Source: Candidatus Levybacteria bacterium RIFCSPHIGHO2_01_FULL_36_15b (GTDB taxonomy: Bacteria; Patescibacteria; Microgenomatia; Levybacterales; UBA12049). Taken from it: a stretch of 64,000 bases of DNA. The stretch spans positions 271,608 to 335,607 of the forward strand of contig MFNK01000003.1 in the NCBI GenBank assembly GCA_001782045.1. Reading direction: 5' to 3'. Within the stretch, counting starts at the first letter, position 1. Each line of letters opens with the position of its first letter. Of the stretch, positions 16,752 through 25,482 are shown piece after piece. A model generated the notes under the pieces. The model worked only from the letters and a program-made list of their open reading frames with translations. It ran no database searches and was not told where the DNA came from. The position numbers and the translations under genes are program-made.

Positions 16752-17858
16752 ATGAAAAACAAGAACAACAAGAAAATTGACTTTATACCTCAAATGGAAC
16801 CCTCTTTTGATGAAAATGAAACTAATCAATTAATAAAGTACATGAGAGGAGGGGGATGGGTCACAGAGTTCAAAAAAACCCAGGAGTTTTCAGAAATGGT
16901 GCGCGACTATACAAAGTCAAAGTTCTGTTCTATCGTGTCCAACGGCACTGTAAGCTTATATATAGCACTTATGGCATGCGGAGTAAGAAAGGGGGACGAA
17001 GTTATTGTTCCTGATTACACTATGATTGCAAGTCCAAATGCAATAGTTCTTGCTGGAGCAAAACCAGTTTTTTGCGATATAGAAAAAGCGACACTTTGTT
17101 TAGATTTTGAGCTATTTAAAAAACTCGTCAATCCTAAAACGAAGGCTGTAATGCTGGTAACAGTAAATGGAAGATACCCAACAAAATATATGGATATAGT
17201 TAACTTTTGTAAAGAAAATAAAATATTCTTAATAGAAGACGCAGCGCAATCATTTGGATCATTTTATAAGAAGAAACATCTTGGAACGTTTGGAGATATT
17301 GGAAGTTATTCATTCAGTGCTCCAAAAATAATAACTACCGGGCAAGGAGGAGCCTTAGTTACAGACAATCCTGAACTTTATGAAAAAATAAGAAAGATCA
17401 GGGATTTTGGACGAGAAAATCCAGGCAATGACCATTATCTTACTCTTGGCTGGAATTTTAAATTTACTGATCTCCAAGCTGTCATAGGAATAGAACAACT
17501 AAAAAAAATGAAATTCAGAGTAAAAAGAAAAAAAGAGATATATAAATTATATACAAAATTATTGAGGAACAATAATAAGATTGAACTTATACCAACAAAT
17601 CTTGAGGATACATCACCATGGTTTAACGATATTCTTGTGGAGAAAAGGACTGAATTAATAGAATTTTTAAAAATGAGTAATATAGGGACTCGGGAATTTT
17701 ATCCAGCACTTCATTCAACCCCGGTATATAATATAAGAAAAGAGTTCCCGATTACTGAAATGGTTGCCAGAAAAGGCCTATGGCTACCATCCTCTGTCAA
17801 ATTAACGGACGAAGATATAGCGTACATCTGTTCTAAGATAAATGAATTTTATAAATAA
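16752..17858 (+). CDS. DegT/DnrJ/EryC1-type sugar aminotransferase (GDP-perosamine synthase-like)
   Basis: A 368-residue PLP-dependent aminotransferase. The Schiff-base lysine is Lys192 in SFSAPKIITTGQGG, and the cofactor-binding Asp163 is in EDAAQSFGS. MRGGGWVTEF near 31 and SNGTVSLYIAL near 63 match the N-terminal part of PerA/RfbE-like enzymes. It should convert a 4-keto-6-deoxy sugar nucleotide to the 4-amino sugar, with glutamate as amino donor. With gmd present, GDP-perosamine is the best guess, although a dTDP- or UDP-sugar is possible. The formyltransferase just upstream would then N-formylate the product. Confidence 0.85.
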   Translation: MKNKNNKKIDFIPQMEPSFDENETNQLIKYMRGGGWVTEFKKTQEFSEMVRDYTKSKFCSIVSNGTVSLYIALMACGVRKGDEVIVPDYTMIASPNAIVLAGAKPVFCDIEKATLCLDFELFKKLVNPKTKAVMLVTVNGRYPTKYMDIVNFCKENKIFLIEDAAQSFGSFYKKKHLGTFGDIGSYSFSAPKIITTGQGGALVTDNPELYEKIRKIRDFGRENPGNDHYLTLGWNFKFTDLQAVIGIEQLKKMKFRVKRKKEIYKLYTKLLRNNNKIELIPTNLEDTSPWFNDILVEKRTELIEFLKMSNIGTREFYPALHSTPVYNIRKEFPITEMVARKGLWLPSSVKLTDEDIAYICSKINEFYK

Positions 17859-17865
17859 TATTTAG

Positions 17866-18648
17866 ATGAATACAAAATATGCAATTTTAATTTTATCTTC
17901 CGATAAATATCGTGATTTATGGGTTCCTTTTTTTGAACTTTTTTGGAAGAACTGGCCAAGTTGTCCATTTAATGTTTACTTGGGCAGTAATTCTCACGCT
18001 TTCTATCACAAGAGAGTAAAAAATATATTAACGGGAAAGGACATTAATTGGTCTACAAGTTATAAAAAGATATTAAAACAGATTCCTGAAAAATATATTT
18101 TTGTTTTATTGGAAGATTCAATTATTACAAGCAAGATAGATACTGCTTTGTTCATAAAGTGCTTTAATTTTGCTGAGAGCAATGAAATAAACCATCTAAA
18201 TTTTACCTCTTTACCTAGTTCTGCAATTACCTCCAAAAATCCAAAATTTATACCTGTAAAAAGATTCATACCATATAGAGTCCACGTTATTGGTTTCTGG
18301 AAAAAAGATTATCTATATGACCTTCTTCTCGAAGGAGAAAATCCTTGGAGCTTTGAAATTATGGGCTCATATAGATCTTCCTACGATGACGGATTTTATT
18401 CTACCAAGTATCCTATTTATTCATCTATACACTTAGTTAAGAAGAATAAATGGATCCAGAATGGCTTACAATACTGTAAAGATAACGCAATAGGGATCGA
18501 TATTTCTAAGAGGAAAAGCTTATCTATGTTCGAGCAACTTTTGTATAATCTCCATGAATATTATTTCAAATTTATTTATTTTCATTTTGATTGGAAAATT
18601 CGAGTGGGATTTATGAATATATTAAGAAGAGCACTGTTAAGTTACTAA
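17866..18648 (+). CDS. Unrecognised protein of a polysaccharide operon, possible glycosyltransferase
   Basis: A 260-residue soluble protein with no clear signal peptide. It begins AILILSSDKYRDLWVPFF and has VLLEDSIIT near 81-89, where a GT-A DxD-like acidic pair could sit, and YRSSYDDGFY near 170. Similar opening and acidic patterns occur in uncharacterised proteins of O-antigen loci, but I cannot name the family. It closes the operon with the aminotransferase, 7 nt downstream of it. Its stop codon shares bases with the stop of the convergent FkbM gene (CTAA at 18645-18648), leaving no room for a terminator. Confidence 0.6.
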   Translation: MNTKYAILILSSDKYRDLWVPFFELFWKNWPSCPFNVYLGSNSHAFYHKRVKNILTGKDINWSTSYKKILKQIPEKYIFVLLEDSIITSKIDTALFIKCFNFAESNEINHLNFTSLPSSAITSKNPKFIPVKRFIPYRVHVIGFWKKDYLYDLLLEGENPWSFEIMGSYRSSYDDGFYSTKYPIYSSIHLVKKNKWIQNGLQYCKDNAIGIDISKRKSLSMFEQLLYNLHEYYFKFIYFHFDWKIRVGFMNILRRALLSY

Positions 18649-19331
18649 TTATAATTTTTTAATGTCCAGTTTTCCCAAACAAAAGGAAATTGATAAGATA
18701 AACTATGTGTTTCTTTAAGTTCATTTTGGATCTTACTCGCTCGTAGTTCGGCATTAGGAACAAAAGTGTGAAACTGAACTTGTATATTTTTAAACCTCTT
18801 TATAAGACCTGCCTCAAGCAGATACTCGAGTAGTTCATATTCTCCTCCTTCAATATTTATCTTGATGAGATCGACTTGCTTTATTTCGTAATCCTTCATA
18901 AATTGCTTAATGCTAACTACTTTGGATTTAACCAATTCCCCTGATTTTCCAAATTCTGATGTTTCATTGTCTGACATTCGCAAGTAGATATTTCGTTTTT
19001 TACCCGACAGACCATAAGGAAAAACTTTAACATTTTTAGAGCCTCGGAATCTAACTTCTATTTTTTCTACATATTCTTTAACCGGTTCAAAGATATAGAT
19101 ATTACAGTGATATTTTTTTAGGATGGTTTCAGACCAAATACCCTTATATCCTCCAAGATCAAAAACTATTGAGTTTTTTTTTAAATGATAGTTTATCCAT
19201 AAGGTATTGTCTCCATCAATGAGCTTCCATTGTAATACAACTAAAGAATGTGGAGAAAGAAAAGTTTTACCACATATTAATAAAAATGGAATAAAAATTT
19301 TAGGTATTTTAGCTAGGAACTTATTTATCAT
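18645..19331 (-). CDS. FkbM family methyltransferase
   Basis: A 228-residue SAM-dependent methyltransferase. VFDLGGYKGIWSE near 56 is motif I, IFEPVKEYVEK carries the acidic ribose-binding end, and LIKINIEGGEYELLEYL is the FkbM signature. FkbM enzymes O-methylate sugars or related hydroxyls. Start codon: an in-frame GTG lies two codons upstream at 19337, but ATG at 19331 is the more usual choice. It is the last gene of the long minus-strand string and meets the plus operon tail to tail. It may methylate a sugar of the glycan. Confidence 0.82.
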   Translation of the reverse strand: MINKFLAKIPKIFIPFLLICGKTFLSPHSLVVLQWKLIDGDNTLWINYHLKKNSIVFDLGGYKGIWSETILKKYHCNIYIFEPVKEYVEKIEVRFRGSKNVKVFPYGLSGKKRNIYLRMSDNETSEFGKSGELVKSKVVSIKQFMKDYEIKQVDLIKINIEGGEYELLEYLLEAGLIKRFKNIQVQFHTFVPNAELRASKIQNELKETHSLSYQFPFVWENWTLKNYN

Positions 19332-19372
19332 ATTCACGGATTGTTTACTACATTTTTTGCATGCACATTATC

Positions 19373-20200
19373 TCATATATATTTATTGCTTCTTAAGAAG
19401 TTATAAAACCAAATTCTAATTCGAGATGGAAATATCCAAAGCGTAACGAATTGTATTAAGTTATAAAGAAAATCAAAAAAGGTAAAATGATATTTGTATT
19501 TTTTAAGAGCATTTAATCTGATTTTTAATGTTAAAATCTCTATTGCTTTTAAGTCTGCATGACTACTGGACTCTGCATTAAACCTATATTTCAATAGTGG
19601 TTTTGATATGCTAGCAAATTCATATTTACTTCCTATTTCAAACCATAGATCAATATCTTCACAAGGATAAATTCCTAGTTTATATCCTCCAAACTCCTTA
19701 AACACAGATTTCCTAATCATTATTGCAGGATGAGCAAATGGACTATATCTAAACCAAATTTTCTTAAGCTCCTTAGAATCAGTTGGATAATCTCTCTTCA
19801 GTATCACCGTATCATGCTCGTCGATTATAATTATATTTGAACCCACTACGGCTACTTTCGGATTTTTCATAAGCAATTTGTATTGAAGTTCTAATCTCTG
19901 AGGATGAGCTAGGTCATCTATATCCATTCTCGCGATATAGTTCGCCCGCGCAGAGCCTATGCCGATATTTAAAGACTGTGCAATTTTAAGGTTAGTGTTA
20001 TTTTTGATTATTTTTATTCTTGGATCTCTTTTTTGAAAATTTTTTATTATTTCTAATGTTTTGTCTGTTGATGCATCATCAATAATGATTAACTCAAAGT
20101 TTTTAAATGTTTGATCTAAAACGCTTTGTATGGATTTGGTAGCAAATTTTTCCGCGTTATACGCTGGCATAACAACGGATATTAAGGGTTTTCTCGTCAT
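19373..20200 (-). CDS. GT2 family glycosyltransferase
   Basis: A 275-residue GT-A fold enzyme. I chose ATG at 20200, which overlaps the stop of the GT4 gene by ATGA and starts directly before the fold (MTRKPLISVVMPAYN). An upstream in-frame start at 20245 would overlap the GT4 gene by 49 nt. DDAS lies at 41-44 and ARMDIDD at 90-96, the DxD region of typical bacterial GT2 enzymes. A hydrophobic stretch near the C-terminus may contact the membrane. Its sugar is unknown. Confidence 0.85.
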   Translation of the reverse strand: MTRKPLISVVMPAYNAEKFATKSIQSVLDQTFKNFELIIIDDASTDKTLEIIKNFQKRDPRIKIIKNNTNLKIAQSLNIGIGSARANYIARMDIDDLAHPQRLELQYKLLMKNPKVAVVGSNIIIIDEHDTVILKRDYPTDSKELKKIWFRYSPFAHPAIMIRKSVFKEFGGYKLGIYPCEDIDLWFEIGSKYEFASISKPLLKYRFNAESSSHADLKAIEILTLKIRLNALKKYKYHFTFFDFLYNLIQFVTLWIFPSRIRIWFYNFLRSNKYI

Positions 20201-21276
20201 ATTTCTGTAAAATATCTGATAATAGCTTCGTGTAATTTTCTCCACCCTGGCTTTAAATTGGAATTTATTATTAGAGGCTTTTTAATTTTTCTTAAACATT
20301 CATATATAGCATGAGGGGTTTTATCTACTATCAGATTATTTGCTGACGAGTTTAATGCACTATCTCTCAGGCCTGCTGAATCATACGCCACCACTTGTGT
20401 TCCGGCATAGTTTGCTTCAGGAACGATCATTCCCCAACCTTCCCTACTTGATGGAACAAGTAAAATCCAAGCTCGTGACATTTCTAAAAATTTTTTACTC
20501 TCTGAAACATAACCCAGAAACTTAACATATTTTTTTATTCCAAGACTTGACACTTTATCTCTAAGTTTTTGCTCGAATTCATCTGTACCTCTCCCAATTA
20601 TCCTGAGATACCATTTTTTATCAGAATTAGAATTCAATAAAGCGATCGTTTCTATAGCATCTTTTATTCCTTTTACCTCGGCGAGTCTGCCCACGAATAG
20701 CGCTGTAGGTGTGAAGTATTTTTTTTGCTTATTTATTTCCTCAGGTGCATCAAACCCCATAGGTAATATCTTAATTTTTTCACTTCTTACTCCAAGGGCT
20801 ATCAAATCCCTCTTAGTAGACTCTGATATTGTTAAAATCGTGTTTAACCCATAGATTTTAAACATAATATGTTTCTCTATAAATTTACCTATGTTACTTG
20901 TAGGAAAAGATAACATTTCATCCCAGATGTTTTTTGCGACCTCACAAATAACAGTAGTTTTCTTGATACCTAATGCGAATATAGGAGAATAGTAGCCTGT
21001 ACCATGTATGCAGTCTATTATTAAATCTACCTTACCAAACTTACCCGCCCAGAGGAAGATTGGCCAAAGAAGAAAATGAGTGAATCTGTTTCCATAACGA
21101 ATAATTTCTATTTTTCCAAACTGGCCACCTGACGATAAATTTTCTTCTCTCATTGAGTACCACTTAACTTTGTCTCCTTTTTTAATGAAGGGGGCGAGTA
21201 TCTGTAGATTCAATTTTTCAGCTCCCCCTGATAAGGAATTTAGCGGATCACGCCAGTTGAGAATCAAAATATTCAT
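20197..21276 (-). CDS. GT4 family glycosyltransferase
   Basis: A 359-residue GT-B fold enzyme. LNSLSGGAEK near 13 forms the acceptor-side loop, VGRLAEVKGIKDAIE lies near 197 and SREGWGMIVPEANYAGT near 275 carries EX7E for donor binding. It should be a retaining cytoplasmic transferase adding a hexose or similar unit to a lipid-linked intermediate. Both ends overlap neighbouring genes by 4 nt (ATGA), so it is translated together with the GT2 genes on either side. Confidence 0.87.
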   Translation of the reverse strand: MNILILNWRDPLNSLSGGAEKLNLQILAPFIKKGDKVKWYSMREENLSSGGQFGKIEIIRYGNRFTHFLLWPIFLWAGKFGKVDLIIDCIHGTGYYSPIFALGIKKTTVICEVAKNIWDEMLSFPTSNIGKFIEKHIMFKIYGLNTILTISESTKRDLIALGVRSEKIKILPMGFDAPEEINKQKKYFTPTALFVGRLAEVKGIKDAIETIALLNSNSDKKWYLRIIGRGTDEFEQKLRDKVSSLGIKKYVKFLGYVSESKKFLEMSRAWILLVPSSREGWGMIVPEANYAGTQVVAYDSAGLRDSALNSSANNLIVDKTPHAIYECLRKIKKPLIINSNLKPGWRKLHEAIIRYFTEI

Positions 21277-22025
21277 TTCTTATCGTAATATCTTAAGATT
21301 TTCAAACGATAGAAAACTGCCATTGTATCCCAGAGCATCCAAAAAATAACACGCCAGAAAGAAGACGAGGTGATACTAGATATGTTTTTAAAATTAATTC
21401 TGACCGGAGCTTCAAAAATTCTGTGGTAGCCTAATTTATAAGCAACCGCTAATACCTCTATGTCAAAAGCGAATTTCTTGACAACAATTCTTTTAAAAAC
21501 ATCTTTGGCTGCTTTTTTTCTAAAGATTTTTAAACCGACCTGTGTATCTTTTATACCAAAACCGAAAAGAAACTGAGTTAAGCTTCTATAGCCCCAGGAT
21601 AGAATTTTGCGCCATAGAGGATAGTTAACTTTTGATTCGGGATGTAATTTACTTCCAATTACAATATCTGCCTTATTCCAGTCCATAATGTCTAACATTA
21701 AGGAAATTTGAGTAGGATCCAAATCCCCTCCTGCATCTATAAATCCAATTACGTCCCCCGTTGCCCTTTCAACCCCTTTTTTAATAGCAAAACCCTTCCC
21801 TTCATTTTTTTCATATCCCAAAGCAACAACCTCAATATTTTTGAGCTTGGATAACTTTTGCATTGTTTTGTCTAAATAACCATCCACCACAACAATTAAT
21901 TCGTGTTTTAGGGGAAGCGCAGAAAGAGCTTTATCAAGATTTTTTACATCCTTTGCGATAGTTTTTTCTTGTTTATATGCCGGAACAACTAATGAAATGG
22001 AATTTGCTCTCATTAATAAATGCAA
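21273..22025 (-). CDS. DPM-like GT2, polyprenyl-phosphate sugar synthase type, variant motif
   Basis: A 250-residue GT2 close to dolichyl-phosphate mannose/glucose synthases. ISLVVPAYKQEKT opens the fold. The usual VDDGS reads VDGYLDKT (48-55), and the DADxxDP motif reads DAGGDLDP (97-104). KDTQVGLKIFRKKAA and KFAFDIEVLAVAYKLGY in the second half match the DPM1 group well. It should transfer a sugar from a nucleotide to a polyprenyl phosphate, giving a donor for the GT-C enzymes. The ATG at 22013 is an alternative start, 4 residues in. Confidence 0.83.
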   Translation of the reverse strand: MHLLMRANSISLVVPAYKQEKTIAKDVKNLDKALSALPLKHELIVVVDGYLDKTMQKLSKLKNIEVVALGYEKNEGKGFAIKKGVERATGDVIGFIDAGGDLDPTQISLMLDIMDWNKADIVIGSKLHPESKVNYPLWRKILSWGYRSLTQFLFGFGIKDTQVGLKIFRKKAAKDVFKRIVVKKFAFDIEVLAVAYKLGYHRIFEAPVRINFKNISSITSSSFWRVIFWMLWDTMAVFYRLKILRYYDKK

Positions 22026-22037
22026 AGTTATTTTAAC

Positions 22038-23294
22038 TTATATTCCAAACTTTTTGAAGTAGTAGGAAAGAAGCGCTATTAATAATATCGATGAGGAAAA
22101 AATTGAAACATAAATGATTTGATAGAAATCAGCATGATATAAATAAATGAAAACTATCTGAAGAATAGCTACGGGTATAACTAGCAACCAAATTTTAGTC
22201 TGGTTAAAAGAAAGAAAAAGGTTTACACATACATTAACCATGCTAAATATAGTTAAGAATAATCCGAAAAGACCAAGAAATTTAGCTATTTCTAAATATT
22301 CTCTGCCTCCTAAAAATAGAGTTATCACAAACTGAGGGTATAGATAATAAAACGTAGTGATAAGCGCTGCCGGAAGAAAAACTAAAACAAGAGCAAGATA
22401 AAATAGTCTTTTATAACTAGCTCCAATAGCATGTCTTTTAATTAGAAGTGGAAACAAAACTGAGGGAATTGGCATGGTAAAGTAGAATATCACTTTTCCA
22501 ATTAGAGATAATCCAGCATAAAAACCTGCTTGCTTTGCTTCAAATAGATGTCTTACAAGAATTACATCAATGGAGGTAAACGATGTGAGAAACAACATAG
22601 TAAAAAAAGCCGGAACCGAATAAGATAAAATCTCTTTTTTAGGGAGGTTTATGCTTTGATTAAACTTTAAATTTATAAATGATCGCAATGGAAAAAATGA
22701 GATAAGAAATGAACCTAATGTCATAAAAAATATTGCAATCAAACCGGAATAAGCCTTAAATCCTAAATAAACAAGTAGTACACCTGCGGCAAGTTTTATG
22801 ATACTAGAAACAACAGCAATTACAGATATTAATGGGAATTTTAATAAACTTTGAAGAAAAGATTGATTAAGACTACTTAAATAGACGATTGAAACAATTG
22901 CTCCTACCACAACCAAATACCAGATGCTATCCAATTTTAGAAATAATGAGATTGGAAAGGTTAATGCGCAGAAAATCGCAAACAAAGTGATTGAAAAAAT
23001 CAGTAAAAATTTTGCACACAGATTATAAAACGAGGAAAATTTATCCAACTTTCCTTGTGCATAATAATCCGTTGCAAATTTTACAATAATTGTACTAATT
23101 GAGCCTGCCGGAATAAGTGCTAAGGAAATAATTGCAAGAAGACTTGCAAATATTCCATAATCGGTCACTGACAAATTGCGTGCCAGAAAAAGGTTAAGAA
23201 GAAATGCCAAGAAATTCCCCGCCATCCCCCCTAAAAATAAATAAAATGAACCTTTTATCAGGTCATGGCGTAGTAGCTTTGTTAATAAATTCAT
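22038..23294 (-). CDS. Wzx-type oligosaccharide flippase (MOP superfamily)
   Basis: A 418-residue protein with about 12 hydrophobic segments evenly placed along its length, no large soluble domain, and the opening pattern of polysaccharide export flippases: KGSFYLFLGGMAGNFLAF followed by RNLSVTDYGIFAS. It should move lipid-linked oligosaccharide across the cytoplasmic membrane. It overlaps the GT4 gene upstream by 4 nt and is followed by the DPM-like GT2. A second, longer flippase is encoded at 49049, so two different glycans or intermediates may be exported. Confidence 0.85.
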   Translation of the reverse strand: MNLLTKLLRHDLIKGSFYLFLGGMAGNFLAFLLNLFLARNLSVTDYGIFASLLAIISLALIPAGSISTIIVKFATDYYAQGKLDKFSSFYNLCAKFLLIFSITLFAIFCALTFPISLFLKLDSIWYLVVVGAIVSIVYLSSLNQSFLQSLLKFPLISVIAVVSSIIKLAAGVLLVYLGFKAYSGLIAIFFMTLGSFLISFFPLRSFINLKFNQSINLPKKEILSYSVPAFFTMLFLTSFTSIDVILVRHLFEAKQAGFYAGLSLIGKVIFYFTMPIPSVLFPLLIKRHAIGASYKRLFYLALVLVFLPAALITTFYYLYPQFVITLFLGGREYLEIAKFLGLFGLFLTIFSMVNVCVNLFLSFNQTKIWLLVIPVAILQIVFIYLYHADFYQIIYVSIFSSSILLIALLSYYFKKFGI

Positions 23295-24343
23295 ACACTT
23301 TTATAAACATCGATTGTTTCCTGTGCGGTTTTTTTCCAAGAAAAACGCTTTACATTTTCTAAGCCTTTCTCCTGAAACTCTTTTTGTAGTTTTTCGTCTT
23401 CAAAGACCTCTTTAATTCCTTCAGCCATTTTTTCGTAATTAAATGGGTCAATATAATAAACACTGTTTCCGCCAACTTCTAAGAGAGATGCTTCTTTTGT
23501 TGTAATAACCGGAGAACCACATGCCTGTGCTTCAAGAACTGGGAGTCCGAAACCTTCATAGAATGATGGCAGTATAGAAACTGTAGCGGTATTATAAAGA
23601 GACACTAAATCTTCCTGGGTTACAAAACCAAGAACAGTAATAAGATTTGAATTTTCAGTTTTAAATTCGTCGATTTGTTGATGTACACGAACGAGATCCC
23701 TATTCCATAAGTTAGTTTTATCGAACTCAGAGACAAAAGCCTTACCAACCAAAACAAGCGGTATGTTCGCGGCTTTAATCGCATTAAGAAGTCTTGGAAG
23801 ATTTTTATTTGGGGTCACATCACCAACATACAATACAAACTTCTCAGGTAGATTATACTTTTTCCTAACTTCCATTTTCCATTTTCCACCTTCAAGAACT
23901 CTAAACTCTTCCCCCGCGGCTAAGTAGACAACGTTTACCTTATTTTCTTTCGCCCCAACATACTTAAGAATGTCGCCCTTGGAATTTTTGGAATCTGTTA
24001 TTATTGCATTCGCTTGCTTTAGAGAAAATCTTTGCATCTGCCATTTAAGCTGACCTTTAAAACCTCTTGGAAAAAGATTGGGAAAAACTATTGGAGTTAA
24101 ATCGTGGACTGTAACAACTGTTTTATATCTTTTGTATAAAGGAAGCGCAAGAAAAAACGGTTCGAAATAAGGAAAATGTACCAAATCTACTTTGTTAGGT
24201 AATTTATCTCCCGTATTAAAAAATATGTATTCATTTTCCGGAAAGTAATTAACTAAGGAGCTCTTAAGATGTTCTAAATAAAACCCAACTCCTCTAACTT
24301 TATGACCTGTTTGTAGCGGTGAAACATCGATTGCAACTTTCAT
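23291..24343 (-). CDS. GT4 family glycosyltransferase (mannosyltransferase-like)
   Basis: A 350-residue GT-B enzyme resembling GT4 mannosyltransferases. It has VRGVGFYLEHL near 16, VVTVHDLTPIVFP near 96, LYVGDVTPNKNLPRLL near 191 and SFYEGFGLPVLEAQACG near 273, with EX7E. About ten residues near 172 (GGKWKMEV) are encoded by a heptad DNA repeat and look like an insert just before the donor domain. Both ends overlap neighbours by 4 nt. It should act in the cytoplasm on a lipid-linked glycan. Confidence 0.88.
   Translation of the reverse strand: MKVAIDVSPLQTGHKVRGVGFYLEHLKSSLVNYFPENEYIFFNTGDKLPNKVDLVHFPYFEPFFLALPLYKRYKTVVTVHDLTPIVFPNLFPRGFKGQLKWQMQRFSLKQANAIITDSKNSKGDILKYVGAKENKVNVVYLAAGEEFRVLEGGKWKMEVRKKYNLPEKFVLYVGDVTPNKNLPRLLNAIKAANIPLVLVGKAFVSEFDKTNLWNRDLVRVHQQIDEFKTENSNLITVLGFVTQEDLVSLYNTATVSILPSFYEGFGLPVLEAQACGSPVITTKEASLLEVGGNSVYYIDPFNYEKMAEGIKEVFEDEKLQKEFQEKGLENVKRFSWKKTAQETIDVYKSV
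23870..23890. repeat. Heptad microsatellite within the GT4 gene
   Basis: Three tandem 7-mers, TTCCATT, TTCCATT and TTCCACC, occur in frame. On the coding strand they give a Lys/Trp/Met-rich insert between the two GT4 domains. Confidence 0.55.
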
Positions 24344-25482
24344 AAGTATCTTTTGAGTTTTGGAAATTTAAAAACTAAAAACTCATAAACTCCGTATGTT
24401 GCAATTATATATAAAACAGGGATCAGAATTACAAAATATCTAGCGCTTGCATCGCCTAAGCTCATTAAAATTAAATAACTTAAAGACCAAACAAGCAATA
24501 TCTCTATTTCTAGCTTTGTATTTCTTGCTATAAAACTTCTCATCAGAGTTAAAAAAGATATCACAGTTATGAGAGGCCAAGTGATGAACCATTGAGGATC
24601 GTATGCAATTGCATTTCCGTTGTACCATTTATTAATAAGCAAAAGTGGCCAAATAGTAAATGGCTGTCTTAAATGCCCAGTGTTGTAAAGAAAAATCCAT
24701 TTTTGAATTCCCAAAAATTTGTTTAATGGGTAACCATCTAATAGTACTTTCAAATAAGTTGAATATAAGAATAATACTGCCACTGGTAGGCTGATTATTA
24801 GTTGTTTAAGCCTCATATAATCTTTATGTATCAAAAGTGGAATTACTAAGGCAACTATAATTGCCGCTCCACTTCCGAAAAATTTTGTTGATATAAAAGC
24901 GCCTAAAAATACAGCAGATAAAAAAATATTAAAAAAACTATTTCTTGTAATTCTTGCTCTATTAAAAAAATAAAAAATTAACAGCAAGAAAGATAGCTGC
25001 ATCAAATCTAATAAGGGCGTATAAATCAATTGATTCTTAAAAATTGGTTCAAAACTAAACAAGAGAGGTGGCAAAGAGGCAATTAAGGAATTTCCGAAAA
25101 TTTGTTTCCCAACAAGATACATGAGAAACAATGACAGAAGGGAAAATAAAAATATAACAACGTTTGGATTATTAAAAATAAGAATTGAAGCTCCAATTAA
25201 ATATTTGCCAAGTGGCGGTGCTTCTGGGTTCGTAATTATGGGACTTTCTCCTTTAATCAATGCTCCTGCGGAATATGAATATAAATAAAAATCCTTTATA
25301 AAATTTCCATGTTTATTCTTATAAACAGAGTCGTAGACCATTTTTTTCAGATCAGAGAAGTTATGCCAATAATTGAACGTATATAAATCTTTGTGCGAGT
25401 AAACTACAGAAAAAACGTTATAAAAAATCAGCGCAATAAGAATAATTTTGATATATTTTAAATTTTTGAGTGCCATTTCCAT
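24340..25482 (-). CDS. GT39/PMT-like GT-C membrane protein
   Basis: A 380-residue multi-membrane protein, short for the GT39 group. After the first membrane segment (about 10-28) comes a loop of about 60 residues containing PEAPPLGKYLIG (86-97), the counterpart of the HPPLxK motif of protein mannosyltransferases. About nine further hydrophobic segments follow and there is no C-terminal soluble domain. It probably uses a polyprenyl-phosphate sugar outside the membrane. An alternative ATG lies at 25476. Its start overlaps the 3' end of galE by 25 nt. Confidence 0.68.
   Translation of the reverse strand: MEMALKNLKYIKIILIALIFYNVFSVVYSHKDLYTFNYWHNFSDLKKMVYDSVYKNKHGNFIKDFYLYSYSAGALIKGESPIITNPEAPPLGKYLIGASILIFNNPNVVIFLFSLLSLFLMYLVGKQIFGNSLIASLPPLLFSFEPIFKNQLIYTPLLDLMQLSFLLLIFYFFNRARITRNSFFNIFLSAVFLGAFISTKFFGSGAAIIVALVIPLLIHKDYMRLKQLIISLPVAVLFLYSTYLKVLLDGYPLNKFLGIQKWIFLYNTGHLRQPFTIWPLLLINKWYNGNAIAYDPQWFITWPLITVISFLTLMRSFIARNTKLEIEILLVWSLSYLILMSLGDASARYFVILIPVLYIIATYGVYEFLVFKFPKLKRYL

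Noticed and set aside
20201..20245. Upstream start for the GT2 gene at 19373
   Set aside because: It would overlap the GT4 gene by 49 nt and add residues with no similarity to the family. The ATG at 20200 makes a normal ATGA junction.
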